NCBI GenBank assembly: GCA_950295325.1
Contig: OX485806.1
Span: 42,720,001-42,784,000, forward strand
Direction of reading: 5' to 3'
DNA from: Polytrichum commune
Lineage: Eukaryota; Streptophyta; Polytrichopsida; Polytrichales; Polytrichaceae
DNA: 64,000 nt
The notes beneath the pieces are model-generated. The model had not been told where the DNA came from and made no database searches. It was given only the letters and a program-made list of their open reading frames with translations. Numbering within the stretch: position 1 is the first letter of the stretch; every line of letters begins with the position of its first letter. The position numbers were made by a program, and so were the translations under genes. Of this stretch, positions 22,881-33,407 are shown piece after piece.

Positions 22881-23990
22881 TAGCACTTTGAGGGAAGCAT
22901 AGCTATCAAATAAGTGGGTTATGATGGTGATCCGGGGTTTCATAAAGGTTGTGAGGCTCAAATTGGAACAAAGATCATGTGTAAATGGAATTTGACCATA
23001 CCATTGGTTCTAATGACAATGGTGGGCATGATGGTGGATTCGGTGAGGAAAATGGTGGAGTCCTTTGAAAGGGCTCCCGCACACCTCAAAAAACATTTGG
23101 GGCCTAGAATACCAAATGCACCCGAAACCTTGGAGGGCATTAATGTTGGATTGAAATTCCACTTCGAAATGTTTGGAAGGTATTGATGTTGGAATGAATT
23201 TGGTGGAAATGAGGCGTCGGGGCCTTTTAAGGCGTATATGCGCAAATTTCACATCCAAATGAATTGTACACCTTAGATGAACGAATTTTCTAATAAATAC
23301 ATCATTTTAGGTGGGGTTTCAAAAGCGGGTGGTGAATACCAAGTTCAAATTTCCAAAAGTTTATTGAGGTTGTGGCGGGGATCGTCAAAATTGCCACGAG
23401 CATTAAAGCCAATGACCTCAATAAGAAATTTGGCGGTGCCTTACAACAATAAACGTTGAGGGGGCATAGGTACCACGCCAAATAATACTTGTGCCGCGGA
23501 CCGAATGTAAGACGTTGGCATTGTGGCCAAGGCTAGTAGTCTTAAGCTGAGGCCAAGTCTTTTGTACCTTGAGGCTCAAATGAATGGGAGAAATGTCTCA
23601 TGTGTTGACAAAGAGGCTACCACTTCTTTTTGAGCCCAAAACTCACAAGGGAGTTGGGGCTTGCCGATTGATATAGCGGGCAAGCGCACCAAGATGCGGT
23701 TTGGAAAAGGCGAACCGCATGAGACAAAAGAGGCCGCGATGCATGTAACCTTTCAATATGGGCCATTGGATTTTTGTCAAAATTTCACACCATGTGAAAT
23801 AGATGAAATGCGTGTCATTGTGAAGGTCGTCTTCTTTGAAATTCACATAATAGATGTGAGGTGCAAGCCGGTGTGCTTGCGGTGCATTATGATGTGTCAT
23901 AATGGCAAAGAATTGAAGTTCAAATTGACAAGGACTCCTATGGTAGGAGGACCCAAGTTGAATTTGGTCTTAATGGACCAAATGAAAAAT
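22881..23990 (+). pseudogene. Chromovirus gag and protease remnant (copy A)
   Basis: gag is broken by frameshifts, and its start codon reads ATA where other copies have ATG. Pieces include GPRIPNAPETLEGINVGLKF (about 23100-23160) and a single zinc-knuckle-like unit near 23490. The protease-like part is open at 23661-23993 (residues ...IDVRCKPVCL..., KFKLTRTPMVGGPKLNL). Upstream of it the catalytic Asp-Thr/Ser-Gly-Ala is Asp-Lys-Glu-Ala. The exact 17,452-bp periodicity begins at 23465, inside this gene. Confidence 0.8.
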
Positions 23991-23999
23991 TGAAAACAT

Positions 24000-26097
24000 A
24001 ATGGTCGTGGTTCAATTGGAGCAACTCCAAGGAACGTATGAGGAGGCTAGGAAGGATGGGCCTCCCCCAAACCACATTGGTGGGATGTTGGTGAGATACA
24101 AGGATGTATTCACCAATGTGTTGCCAAAAAAATTACCGCCAAGGAGTGAAAAATAACTTTGCTCAACGAGAGATTGAGTTCTTGAGGCATGTGGTGACAA
24201 AGGAAGTTGGTGGACAAACATGAAGAATGTCAAGGCAATCCAAAAGGAGAATTAGGCCTTCATTCAAAAAGGGCTTAGGTCATTTTTTGGCCTAGCCAAC
24301 TACTACCACCATTTCATTCGAGAGTTTTTGAAGGTTGCTAGGACCGTAGTCAACTTATTGAGGAAATGACTATCCCAAGAGTGGGATGAGCCTTGTCACC
24401 AAGCCATTGGGGAGCTCAAGAGCAAGTTCTCTTCATAAGATGTGGTTAAGTTTCGGGGTTCTCATAAGCATTTTGAGGTGCACATGGAGGCGAAGGACTT
24501 TACCATTGGCGGATGTTGATCCAAGATGGATGACCATTGCTTATGGGAGCATTAAGCTCCATGGTTGTGGAACCTTGTCCGGCTTGTGCAAGAAATGGTT
24601 ATGCCAAGAGTGGGATGAGCCTTGCCACAAAGCCTTTGGGAAGCTTAAGACCAAGTTCTCTTCGCCGCCCGTGCTCAAGTTCGTGGAGCTTGACAAACCT
24701 TTTGAGGTGCATACGGGGGCGAGTGACTTTACCATTGGCGGATGTTGAGGCAAAATGGATGGCCATTACATATAAGAACATGAAGCTCGATAGTTGTCCG
24801 ACCTTGTCCAACTTGTGCAAGAAATTGCTATCCCAAGAGTGGGATGAGCCTTGCCACCAAGTCTTTGAGGAGCTTAAGAGCAAGTTCTTTTCGCTGCCCT
24901 TGCTCAAGTTCACGGAAATTGACAAACCTTTTGTGGTGCATACCTGGGCGAGTGACTTTACCATTGGTGGATGTTGATCCAAGATGGATGGCCATTGTAT
25001 ATGGGAGCATGAAGCTCGATGGTTGTCCGACCTTGTGCAACTTGTCAAAGAAATGGCTACCCCAAGAGTGGGATGAGCCTTGTCACCAAGTCTTTGGCGA
25101 GCTTAAGATCAAGTTCTCTTCGCCGTCTGTGTTCAAGTTCGCGGAATTTGACAAACCTTTTGAGGTGCATACGGGGGCGAGTGACTTTGTTAATGATGGA
25201 TTTTGTGTAAGATGGATGGCCATTGCATACGGGAGCATGAAGCTCGATGGTTGTCAAAGAAGACAACCAACTAATGACAAAGAACTTCTTTGCCGTAGTG
25301 CATTGCTTGAAGATGTGGCGACACTACTTGGGGTCGCACAAAGCATAGGTCTATATGGACAATGTGTCCTACAAAAATTTTGACATATAAGCGCATGTGA
25401 GCGCCAAGTCATTGCGGTGGCATGATAGTTTGGTGGTTATGAAGGTGGATTTGATCCACAAACCGGACTGTGGCAATGTGGTGCCGGATGCGCAAAGTAG
25501 ACCGGAAGAGTTCCAAGCAATGAGAACCATCCAAACCTTGTGGCTAATGTGTGCCGGCGAAGGAAACTTGTAATGCAAGATACGGGAGGGGTAAATTAAC
25601 TACCCCAAAGCACAAAAGCTTTTAGGTGAGCTTCACAAGAGCAAGGTGCTCAAAGAGGTAAGTTGGTGGACGGATTGTTCAAGTGCAAGCAAAGTTGGGT
25701 GTATGTGCCACAAGGTAAATTGAGGCTATCGGTTTTGAAGGAGGAATATGATAGTCCTATTGCCGGCCATAGAGGAGAAAGAAAAAACCGCCATAGAATG
25801 GTGTCAAAGAGGTACCATTGGCGGTGCATAAAAGAGGATATAACCCACTTTGTAAAGGCGTGAATAAAGTGCCAAGTGAATCGAGCCTCTTACCAAAAGC
25901 AAGGCGGTTTCTTCCAACCGTTGCCTATCCCGTTGGCGCCTTGGCATAGTGTGTGCATGGACTTGATCACAAGTTTGCCGGAGTGTAATTGCAATGTAGC
26001 CACACACTTGGCTACCAAGGGGTGGTCTTTGGTGGTGGCTTATGGAGTGGATGTGCTCCAACTTATTAACCTAGCTCTCGAGGGGGCACATTCAAAT
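24000..26097 (+). pseudogene. Chromovirus pol remnant A (RT edges, RNase H, truncated integrase)
   Basis: An RT N-terminal segment (MLVRYKDVFTNVLPKKLPPR, about 24085-24145) is followed within about 15 bases by the RT thumb motif NNFAQREIEFLRHVV. The whole fingers-palm region with the YxDD motif is missing. Four 229-bp units spanning the RT/RNase H connection follow, then RNase H and tether (about 25250-25560), and the integrase zinc-binding region (about 25690-25900). The integrase core is deleted: MDLITSLPE jumps at about 25982 to CNCNVATHLATKGW. Many stops and frameshifts. Confidence 0.85.
24381..25296 (+). repeat. 229-bp tandem repeat, four units, inside pol
   Basis: The motif GTGGGATGAGCCTTG recurs at 24381, 24610, 24839 and 25068, a constant spacing of 229 bp. 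Each unit encodes the WDEPCHQ...F.ELK.KF...PFEVHTGASDF segment. As 229 is not a multiple of three, each successive unit shifts the reading frame by one base. Confidence 0.95.
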
Positions 26098-26116
26098 GAA
26101 TAAAGGAAAAATAAAA

Positions 26117-28367
26117 ATAAAAATGATAATGGTCGTGGTTCAATTGGAGCAACTCCAAGGAACTCATGGGGAGGCTAGGAAAGATGGGCCTCCCCCAAAC
26201 CACATTCGTGGGATGTTGGTGAGATACAAGGATGTATTCACCAATATATTGCCCAAAACGTTACCGCCAAGGAGTGAAAAATAACTTTGCTCAACGAGAG
26301 ATTGAGTTCTTGAGGTATTTGGTGACAAAGGAAGTTGGTGGACGAACATGAAGAGGTGAATTGGCCCTTGATTGAAAAAAAGACTTAGGTCATTTGTTGG
26401 CCTAGCCAACTACTACCACCACTTCATTCAAGAGTTTTTGAAGGTTACTAGGACCTTGTTCAACTTATTGAGGAAAATGGCTATCCCAAGAGTGGGATGA
26501 GCCTTGTCACCAAGCCTTTGGGGAGCTCAAGAGCAAGTTCTCTTCACAAGATGTGGTTAAGTTTCGGGGTTTTCATGAGCATTTTGAGGTGCACATGGAG
26601 GCGAAGGACTTTACCATTGGCGGATGTTGATCCAAGATGGATGACCATTGTTTATGGGAGCATTAAGCTCCATGGTTGTCAAACCTTGTCCAACTTGTGC
26701 AAGAAATGGCTATCCCAAGAGTGGGATGAGCCTTGCTACCAAGTCTTTGGGGGAGCTTAAGACGAAGTTCTCTTCGCCGCCCAAGCTCAAGTTCTTGGAA
26801 TTTGACCAACCTTTTGTGGTGCATACGGGGGCGAGTGACTTTGCCATTGGCAGATGTTGATCCAAGATGGATGACCATTGCATATGAGAGCATAAAGTTC
26901 GATGGTTGTCCGACCTTGTCCGTTTTGTGAAAGAAATGGCTATCCCAAGAGTGGGATGAACCTTGTCACCAAGTCTTTGGGGAGCTTAAGACCAAGCTCT
27001 CTTCGCTTCTCGTGCTTAAGTTCGCAGAGTTTGACAAACCTTTTGAGGTATATACGGGGGCGAGTGACTTTGCCAATGGCGGATTGTTGATGTAAGATGG
27101 ATGGCCATTGCATATGGGTGCATGAAACACGATGGTTGTCAAAGAAGACAACCAACTAATGACAAAGAACTTCTTTGCCGTAGTGCATTGCTTGAAGATG
27201 TGGCGACACTAGTTGAGGTCGCACAAAGCAAAGGTCTACATGGACAATGTGTCCAAAGAGAATTTTGACATACAAGCGCAAGTGAGCGCCAAGTCATTAC
27301 GGAGGCGTGATAGTTTGGCGCTTATGAAGGTGGATTTGATCCACAAACCGGACCGTGGAAATGTGGTGCCGGATGCGCTAAGTAGACCGGATGAGTTCCA
27401 AGCAATGAGAACCATCCAAACCTTGTGGCTAATGTGTTTCGCGAAGGAAACTTCTAATGCAAGATACGGGAGGGGTAAATTAACTACCCCGAGGTACAAA
27501 AGCTTTTAGGTGAGTTTCGCAAGAGCAAGGTGCTCTAAGAGGTTAAAATGGTGAATGGATTGTTCAAGTGTAAGCAAAGTCGGGTGTATGTGCCACAAGG
27601 CAAGTTGAGGCTATCGGTTTTGAAGGAGGAATACGATAGTCCTATTGCCGACCATAGAGGAGAAAGAAAAAAACCGCCATAGAATGGTGTCAAAGGAGGT
27701 AGCATTGGCGGTGCATTAAGGAAGATATAACCCACTTTGTGAAGGCTTGGATGAAGTGCCAAGTAAACCGAGCCTCTTACCAAAAGCAAGGCGACTTCTT
27801 GCAACCGTTGCCTATCCCGCCGGGGCCATGACATAGTATGTGCATGGACTTGATCACAAGTTTGCCGGAGTCACATGGGTATGATGCCATCTTGTTGATG
27901 GTAGAGCGGTTTATCAAGTTGGCACACATGGTGCCGATTGTGGGAACCGCAACCGCGTTGGAGACCGCATAGCCTTTTCTCAAAGGATGGTTGAGGCACC
28001 ACGGGTTGCCAAAGAGTGATTGTGTGGGATCAAGATCCAAAGTTCACAAGTGCATTTTCAATGCATTTATCTAAGGAGGTCGGAATGAAACTAAGGTTTA
28101 GCACGGCCTTGCATTCCCAAATGGATGGGAAAATGGAGTGTGTGAATGGAGTCTTGAAGCAATACTTGAGGAACTTGGTGGGGGCGGACTAAGGAGATTG
28201 GGCGGACTATGTGGGTCGAGCGGAGTGTAATTGCAATGTAGCCACGCACTTGGCGACCAAGGGGTGGCCTTTCGTGGTGGCTTATGGAGTTGATGCACTA
28301 GAACCTACTAACCTAGCTCTCGAGGGGGCACATTCAACACTATAGTTCAACCAAGATGGTGAGGACT
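26117..28367 (+). pseudogene. Second, tandem chromovirus pol remnant (RT edges to integrase)
   Basis: After copy A's truncated integrase, the sequence returns to the protease/RT boundary (VVVQLEQLQGTHGEARKDGP, about 26125). It runs again through the same RT-deletion junction (about 26265-26285), three 229-bp units, RNase H (SKENFDIQ..., DLIHKPDRGNVVPDALSRP, 27240-27390) and integrase (27540-28360). No LTR or primer site separates the two pol copies. It is interrupted at 28367 by the young element, and its integrase tail resumes at 35201. Confidence 0.82.
26492..27180 (+). repeat. 229-bp tandem repeat, three units
   Basis: Unit starts (GTGGGATGA) lie at 26492, 26721 and 26951, spacing 229 and 230 bp; the extra base is a G in the run near 26752. 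These are the same units as in copy A but three instead of four. Confidence 0.93.
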
Positions 28368-29341
28368 TGTCGCGCACCTCTCCATGAGGAGTGCCCGAAA
28401 CACCATGGGCACAAGGGGGACCCCGGAGTGACACCCGGGACTTGTGGCGCCGTTGGTGAGAGGGCCCAAGTGATCCTAGTGTGGGTGAGGGCCCCGGGCG
28501 TTGGGAACGCCTCCCACCCACGAAGACTAGGAGGCACAAGGGTAAGGCCATGAGCTATGCGTAGCTCATGGCGTGGTGATTCTAGAAAGCTCAAGAACAC
28601 CTCAATCGGAGGTGTGAGCTAGGAGTTATGGCCATTTGAGTGGGGCGCTGTCCCGGGACAGCGCCCTGGTACAGCAGTGCCTGGGAGTGATTCCCGGGAC
28701 TGCCAAGGTTCAAACAGGCATAACTTCCTCAAGACTTGCCCGAATGGGGCAAGCGAGGAGTCCATCGGCATCTAAGTGAAGCGTAGATGAAGATGGAGTG
28801 GTTGGTTGTTATGATCAGACATCATACAAGGAAGTTATGATGGTCTGAAGCTGCTAGTGGGTTCTAGGCCCAGCAGCTAAAGGAAAATGTCCACTTGGCC
28901 CCAACTCTTGGTAGAGAGACAAGAGGTTGGTTGACGGTGGGGTAGGGGCCCCGCGTGAAGTCCTAGAGGCTTATATGGGTGAGGTGGTGTGGCCTCACCC
29001 ACCCGAGGCCGAACGGCAAGGCCTCCATGGGCATTGGCCCATTGTGAGGCCATAGTTGCCTAGTATGGTTCGGGTTGTTGTAGTGTTGCTCCGGCAACGC
29101 AATGATCAACATAGGATTGGACTTCCATGGATGGAAGTCCACATTGGGGAAATGGGTTACCGATTAAGGGGTGAGTCCCGAAAGCAAAGTAGGAGGGTTG
29201 GTTCCCTCCTATGAACTATTGGTCCGGGGTTAGAGGAGCTAACCATTTGCATGGCGGTATGCGAAGGGTTAGCACTCGTAACCTTTGCTAGGAAATGAAA
29301 ATTGCCAAGATGGTCAAGGGGGACTAGCAAGGGTTGCGACA
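28368..29341 (+). repeat. 5' LTR of the young element
   Basis: TGTCGCGCACC...GGTTGCGACA, 974 bp. It contains a perfect 24-bp palindrome (28643-28666, half-site GGGCGCTGTCCC). A 10-bp-stem, 4-nt-loop hairpin (28548-28571, CCATGAGCTA/TAGCTCATGG) also lies in it. A TTATAT box near 28971 could be the TATA element. Confidence 0.96.
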
Positions 29342-29343
29342 CT

Positions 29344-29355
29344 TGGTATCAGAGC
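29344..29355 (+). promoter_or_regulatory. Primer-binding site, tRNA-iMet type (young element)
   Basis: TGGTATCAGAGC, two bases after the 5' LTR, exactly complementary to the 3' end of initiator-Met tRNA. Confidence 0.95.
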
Positions 29356-29392
29356 AGGGTTCCAAGTTTTGAGCTCGCACTTTGAGGGAAAC

Positions 29393-30320
29393 ATGGCTAT
29401 CAAAAATGCGGGTTATGATGGTGAGCCCGGGGTTTCCAAAAGGTTGTGAGGCTCAAATTGGAACAAGAATCATGTGCAAGTGGAATTTGACCATACCATT
29501 GGTTCTAATGACAATGGTGGGCATGAGGGTGGATTTGGTAAGGAAAATGGAGGAGTGCTTTGAAAAGGGCTCCCGCAAACCTCAAAAAAACATTTGGGGC
29601 CTAGAATACCGAATGCACCCAAAACCTTGGAGGGTATTAATGTTGGATTGAAATTCAATTCGAGATGCTTCGAAGGTTCGGATGTTGAAATGAACTTGGT
29701 GCTAATTAGGCACCCATGGCCTCTTAAGGCCTATGTGCGCTATTCAAACGCACAAATGAAGGATACACCTAAAACGGACGAGCTTTCTAAGAAATGCATC
29801 GTTTTAGGTGGGGTTTTAAAAGCGGGTGGTGGATGCCTTGTTTAAGTCCCCAAGGCTTCTTGAGGACATGGTGGGGACCATCAAGTTTGCAAGAGCATTG
29901 AAGCCGATGGTCCCAAAGAGAAGTTTGGCGGCGCATCACCACAAGTGGCTTTAGCCAAAGTAGGTCCCAAAGAAATGAGTGCAAATTGTTTGGTCCATTT
30001 TACTTAGGCAAAACATGTTGGTGCCGCAGACGGAATGTTGAAAGGTGGCTTTATGCTTCCAAAGCAAATCATACTTGTGCCGCGGACGGAATGTTGGGAG
30101 GTGGGTTTGTCCTACCAAGGCAATTCATGTTCGTGCCGCGGACGGAGTGTGGGAAGGTGGCTTTGTGCTACCAAGGCAAAACATGTTTGTTTTGCGGACA
30201 AACTATTAGAAATTGGTTTTGTGGCACCAAACCAATTTGTCCCGCGCACGAAATGTTTGAAGTTGGCTTTGCGGACCAAGCCAAGCCAAGTTGCCGAGGA
30301 CCAAATGTAAGACGATGGCA
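29393..30320 (+). pseudogene. gag remnant of the young element
   Basis: An ATG at 29393 opens a frame (MAIKNAGYDGEPGVSKRL) that soon stops. Gag continues in other frames (GPRIPNAPKTLEGINVGLKF, 29594-29655, then a frame to 29845). The 3' part holds reiterated cysteine-containing zinc-knuckle-like units at 30021-30320. At least three disruptions rule out a functional gag. Confidence 0.8.
30021..30320 (+). repeat. 56-bp tandem repeats in the gag zinc-knuckle region
   Basis: Units beginning GTGCCGCGGACGGA start at 30021, 30077, 30133 and 30189 (spacing 56). Shorter units start at 30239 and 30290 (spacing 50-51). Chromovirus copy A has one such unit at the same place (near 23490), so the array grew in this lineage. 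Confidence 0.85.
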
Positions 30321-30429
30321 TTGTGGCCAAGGCTAGTAGCCTTAAGCCGAGGCCAAGTCTTTTGTACCTTGAGGCTCAAATGAATGGGAGATATGTCTCA
30401 TGAGTTGACAAAGAGGCAATGGACTCTTT

Positions 30430-33407
30430 CATGAGCCCAAAGCTCACAAGGGAGTTGGGGCTTGCCAATTGATAGAGCGGGCAAGCCCACCAAGGTGCGG
30501 TTTGGAAAGGGCGAACCGCATGAAACAAAGGAGGCCGCGATGCATGTAACCTTTCAATGTGGGACATTGGATTTTTGTCAAAATTTCACACCAAGTGAAA
30601 TAGATGAAATGCATGTCATTGTGAAGGCCGCCTTCTTTGAAACTCACATGATAGATGTGAGGTGCAAGCCGGGTGTTTGCAATGCATTATGATGTGTTAT
30701 AATAGCAAAGAATTGAAGTTCAAATTGACAAGGACTCCTATGGTAGGAGGACCCAAGTTGAATTTGGTCTTAATGGACCAAATGCAAAATATAAACATAA
30801 TTGTCGTGGTTCAATTGGAGCAACTCCAAAGAACGTATGGGGAGGCGAGGAAAGATGGGCCTCCCCCAAATCACATTGGTGGGATGTTGGTGAGATACAA
30901 GGATGTATTCACCAATGTGTTGCCCAAAAACATTACCGCCAAGGAGTGAAAAATAACTTTGCTCAACGAGAGATTGAGTTCTTGAGGTATGTGGTGACAA
31001 AGGACGTTGGCGGATGAACATGAAGAATGTCAAAGCAATCCAAAAGGAGAATTGGCCCTTCATTCAAAAAAATGCTTAGGTCATTTGTTGGCCTAGCCAA
31101 CTACTACCACCACTTCATTCAAGAGTTTTTGAAGGTTGCTAGGACCTTAATCAACTTATTGAGGAAAATGGCTATCCCAAGAGTGGGATGAGCCTTGTCA
31201 CCAAGCCTTTGGAAAGCTTAAGACCAAGTTCTCTTCGCCGCCCGTGCTCAAGTTCGTGGAGTTGGCAAACCTTTGAGGTGCATACGGGGGCGGGTGACTT
31301 TACCATTGGCGGATGTTAAGGCAAAATGGATGGCCATTGCATATAAGAGCATGAAGCTTGATGGTTGTTCAACCTTGTCCAACTTGTGCAAGAAATGGCT
31401 ATCCCAACAGTGGGATGAGCCTTGCCACCAAGTCTTTGAGGAGCTTAAGACCAAGTTCTATTCGCCACCCGTGCTCAAGTTCGCGGAGCTTGACAAACCT
31501 TTTGAGGTGCATACGGGGGTGAATGACTTTGCCAATGGTGGATTTTGTGTAAGATGGATGGCCTTTGCATATGGGAGCATGAAGCTCGATGGTTGTCAAA
31601 GAAGACAACCAACTCATGACAAAGAACTTCTTTGCCGTAGTGCATTGCTTGAAGATGTGGCGACATTATATGGGGTCGCACAAAGCAAAGGTCTACATGG
31701 ACAATGTGTCCTAAAAGTATTTTGACATACAAGCATAAGTGAACGCCAAGTCATTGCGGAGGCATGATAGTTTGGCGCTTATGAAGGTGGATTTAATCCA
31801 CAAACCGGACCGTGGAAATGTGGTGCCGGATGCGCGAAGTAGACCGGAAGAGTTCCAAGCAATGAGAACCATCCAAACCTTGTGGCTAATGTGTGCCGGC
31901 AAAGGAAACTTGTGATGCAAGATACGGGAGGGGTAAATTTACTACCCCAAAAGCACAAAAACTTTTAGGTGAGCTTCGCAAGAGCAAGGTGCTCAAAGAA
32001 GTTAAGTTGGTGGACGGATTGTTCAAGTGTAAACAAAGTCGGGTGTATGTGCCACAAGGCAAGTTGAGGCTATCGGTTTTGAAGGAAGAATGTGATAGTC
32101 CTATTGCCGGCCATAGAGGAGAAAGAGAAAGCCGCCATAGAATGGTGTCAAGGGGGTACCATTGGCGGTGCATAAAGAAGGATATAGCCCACTTTGTGAA
32201 GGCTTGGATGAAGTGCCAAGTGAACCGAGCCTCTTACCAAAAGCAAGGCGGTTTCTTGCAACCGTTGCCTATCCCGTCGGCGCCATGGCATAGTATGTGC
32301 ATGGACTTGATCACAAGTTTGCCGGAGTCACATGGGTATGATGCCATCTTGTTGATGGTAGAGCAGTTTGCCAAGTTGGCACACATGGTGCCGATTGTGG
32401 GAACCGCCACCGCGTTGGAGACCGCATAGCCTTTTCTCAAAGGATGGTTGAGGCACCACGGGTTGCCAAGAGTGATTGTGAGGGATCAAGATCCAAAGTT
32501 CACAAGTGCATTTTCAATGCATTTCTCTAAGGAGGTCGGAATGAAACTAAGGTTTAGCACGGCCTTGCATTCCCAAATGGATGGGAAAACGGAGCATGTG
32601 AATGGAGTCTTGAAGCAATACTTGAGGAACTTGGTGGGGGCGGACCAAGGAGATTGGGCGGACTATGTGGGTCGAGCGGAGTGTAATTGCAATGTAGCCA
32701 CGCACTTGGCTACCAAGGGGTGGTCTTTCGTGGTGGCTTATGGAGTGGATGCGCTCCAACCTATTAACCTAGCTCTCGAGGGGGCACATTCAACACTAGA
32801 GTTCAACCAAGATGGTAAGGACTTGGCCAAGGAGCAAAAACAAGTCTTGGAGATGACCAAGTTGTTGGTGGAGAAAGCCCGAAGGTGCTACGGAGTGCAA
32901 ATCAATGCCGGAAGACGCGAAGTGGAGTATGAGGTGGGCCAATAAGGTGTTGTTGAATGTGGACAACTTCACCTTGCCCAAAGGCCTTACTCCAAAAGTT
33001 CATGTCCAAAATTGGAGCTTCGTTTTCCATTGTGGAACAAGTGTTCAAGGACATGTATAAGTTGGAATTACCGCCGGAGATCAAAGTGCATCCGACATTT
33101 CATGTCTCATTACGAAAGTCATTTTAGGACGACACCTTGTGGCCCGATCACAAGCAAGTGATTAGGCCACCTCCCGACCTTGTGGAGGTCATTTGGAACA
33201 TGAGGTAAGAGGGCATCCTCAAGTGTAGGAAGCCCAAGTGAAAATGAAAGAAAATGTACAAAGGAGTACTTGGTGAAATGGTGAGGATACCATGAGAAAC
33301 AAACCGCTTGGGTGGCGGCAAGAGACATGGTGAACACCAATGAATTGGTGAAGCACTTTGAAGAAACTAAGGCTAAGGATTCCAATAAAATGAAGCGGAG
33401 GCATTGA
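30430..33407 (+). pseudogene. pol remnant with integrase and chromodomain (young element)
   Basis: In order: protease region with VDKEA instead of the catalytic DTGA/DSGA (about 30405-30780); RT N-terminal edge (30800-30945) joined directly to the thumb motif FAQREIEFLRYVV (30955-31000); two 229-bp units (31183, 31410); RNase H (to about 31870). The integrase zinc-binding region (31990-32230) has its first His changed and one Cys replaced by Trp. The integrase core is in two frames (MDLITSLPESHGYDAI; VIVRDQDPKFTS; KTEHVNGVLKQYL), retaining the D, D and E positions but with a stop after ATALETA. The tail has YKLELPPEIKVHPTFHVSL, then a chromodomain (KEYLVKW-stop-GYHEKQTAWVAARD...ELVKHFEE) ending at 33407. 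The chromodomain marks it as a Ty3 chromovirus. Confidence 0.88.
31183..31638 (+). repeat. 229-bp-type tandem repeat, two units
   Basis: Unit starts at 31183 and 31410, spacing 227 because two bases are missing near 31265. This is the shortest version of the array seen in the window. Confidence 0.9.

Noticed and set aside
24381-25296. Possible CRISPR-like array because of regular repeats
   Set aside because: The repeats are contiguous 229-bp units of retroviral coding sequence in a plant genome, with no unique spacers or cas genes.
30035-30310. Cysteine-rich open frame as a small secreted or zinc-finger protein
   Set aside because: It is the 56-bp repeat array of a broken gag, and the frame exists only because of the repeat period.
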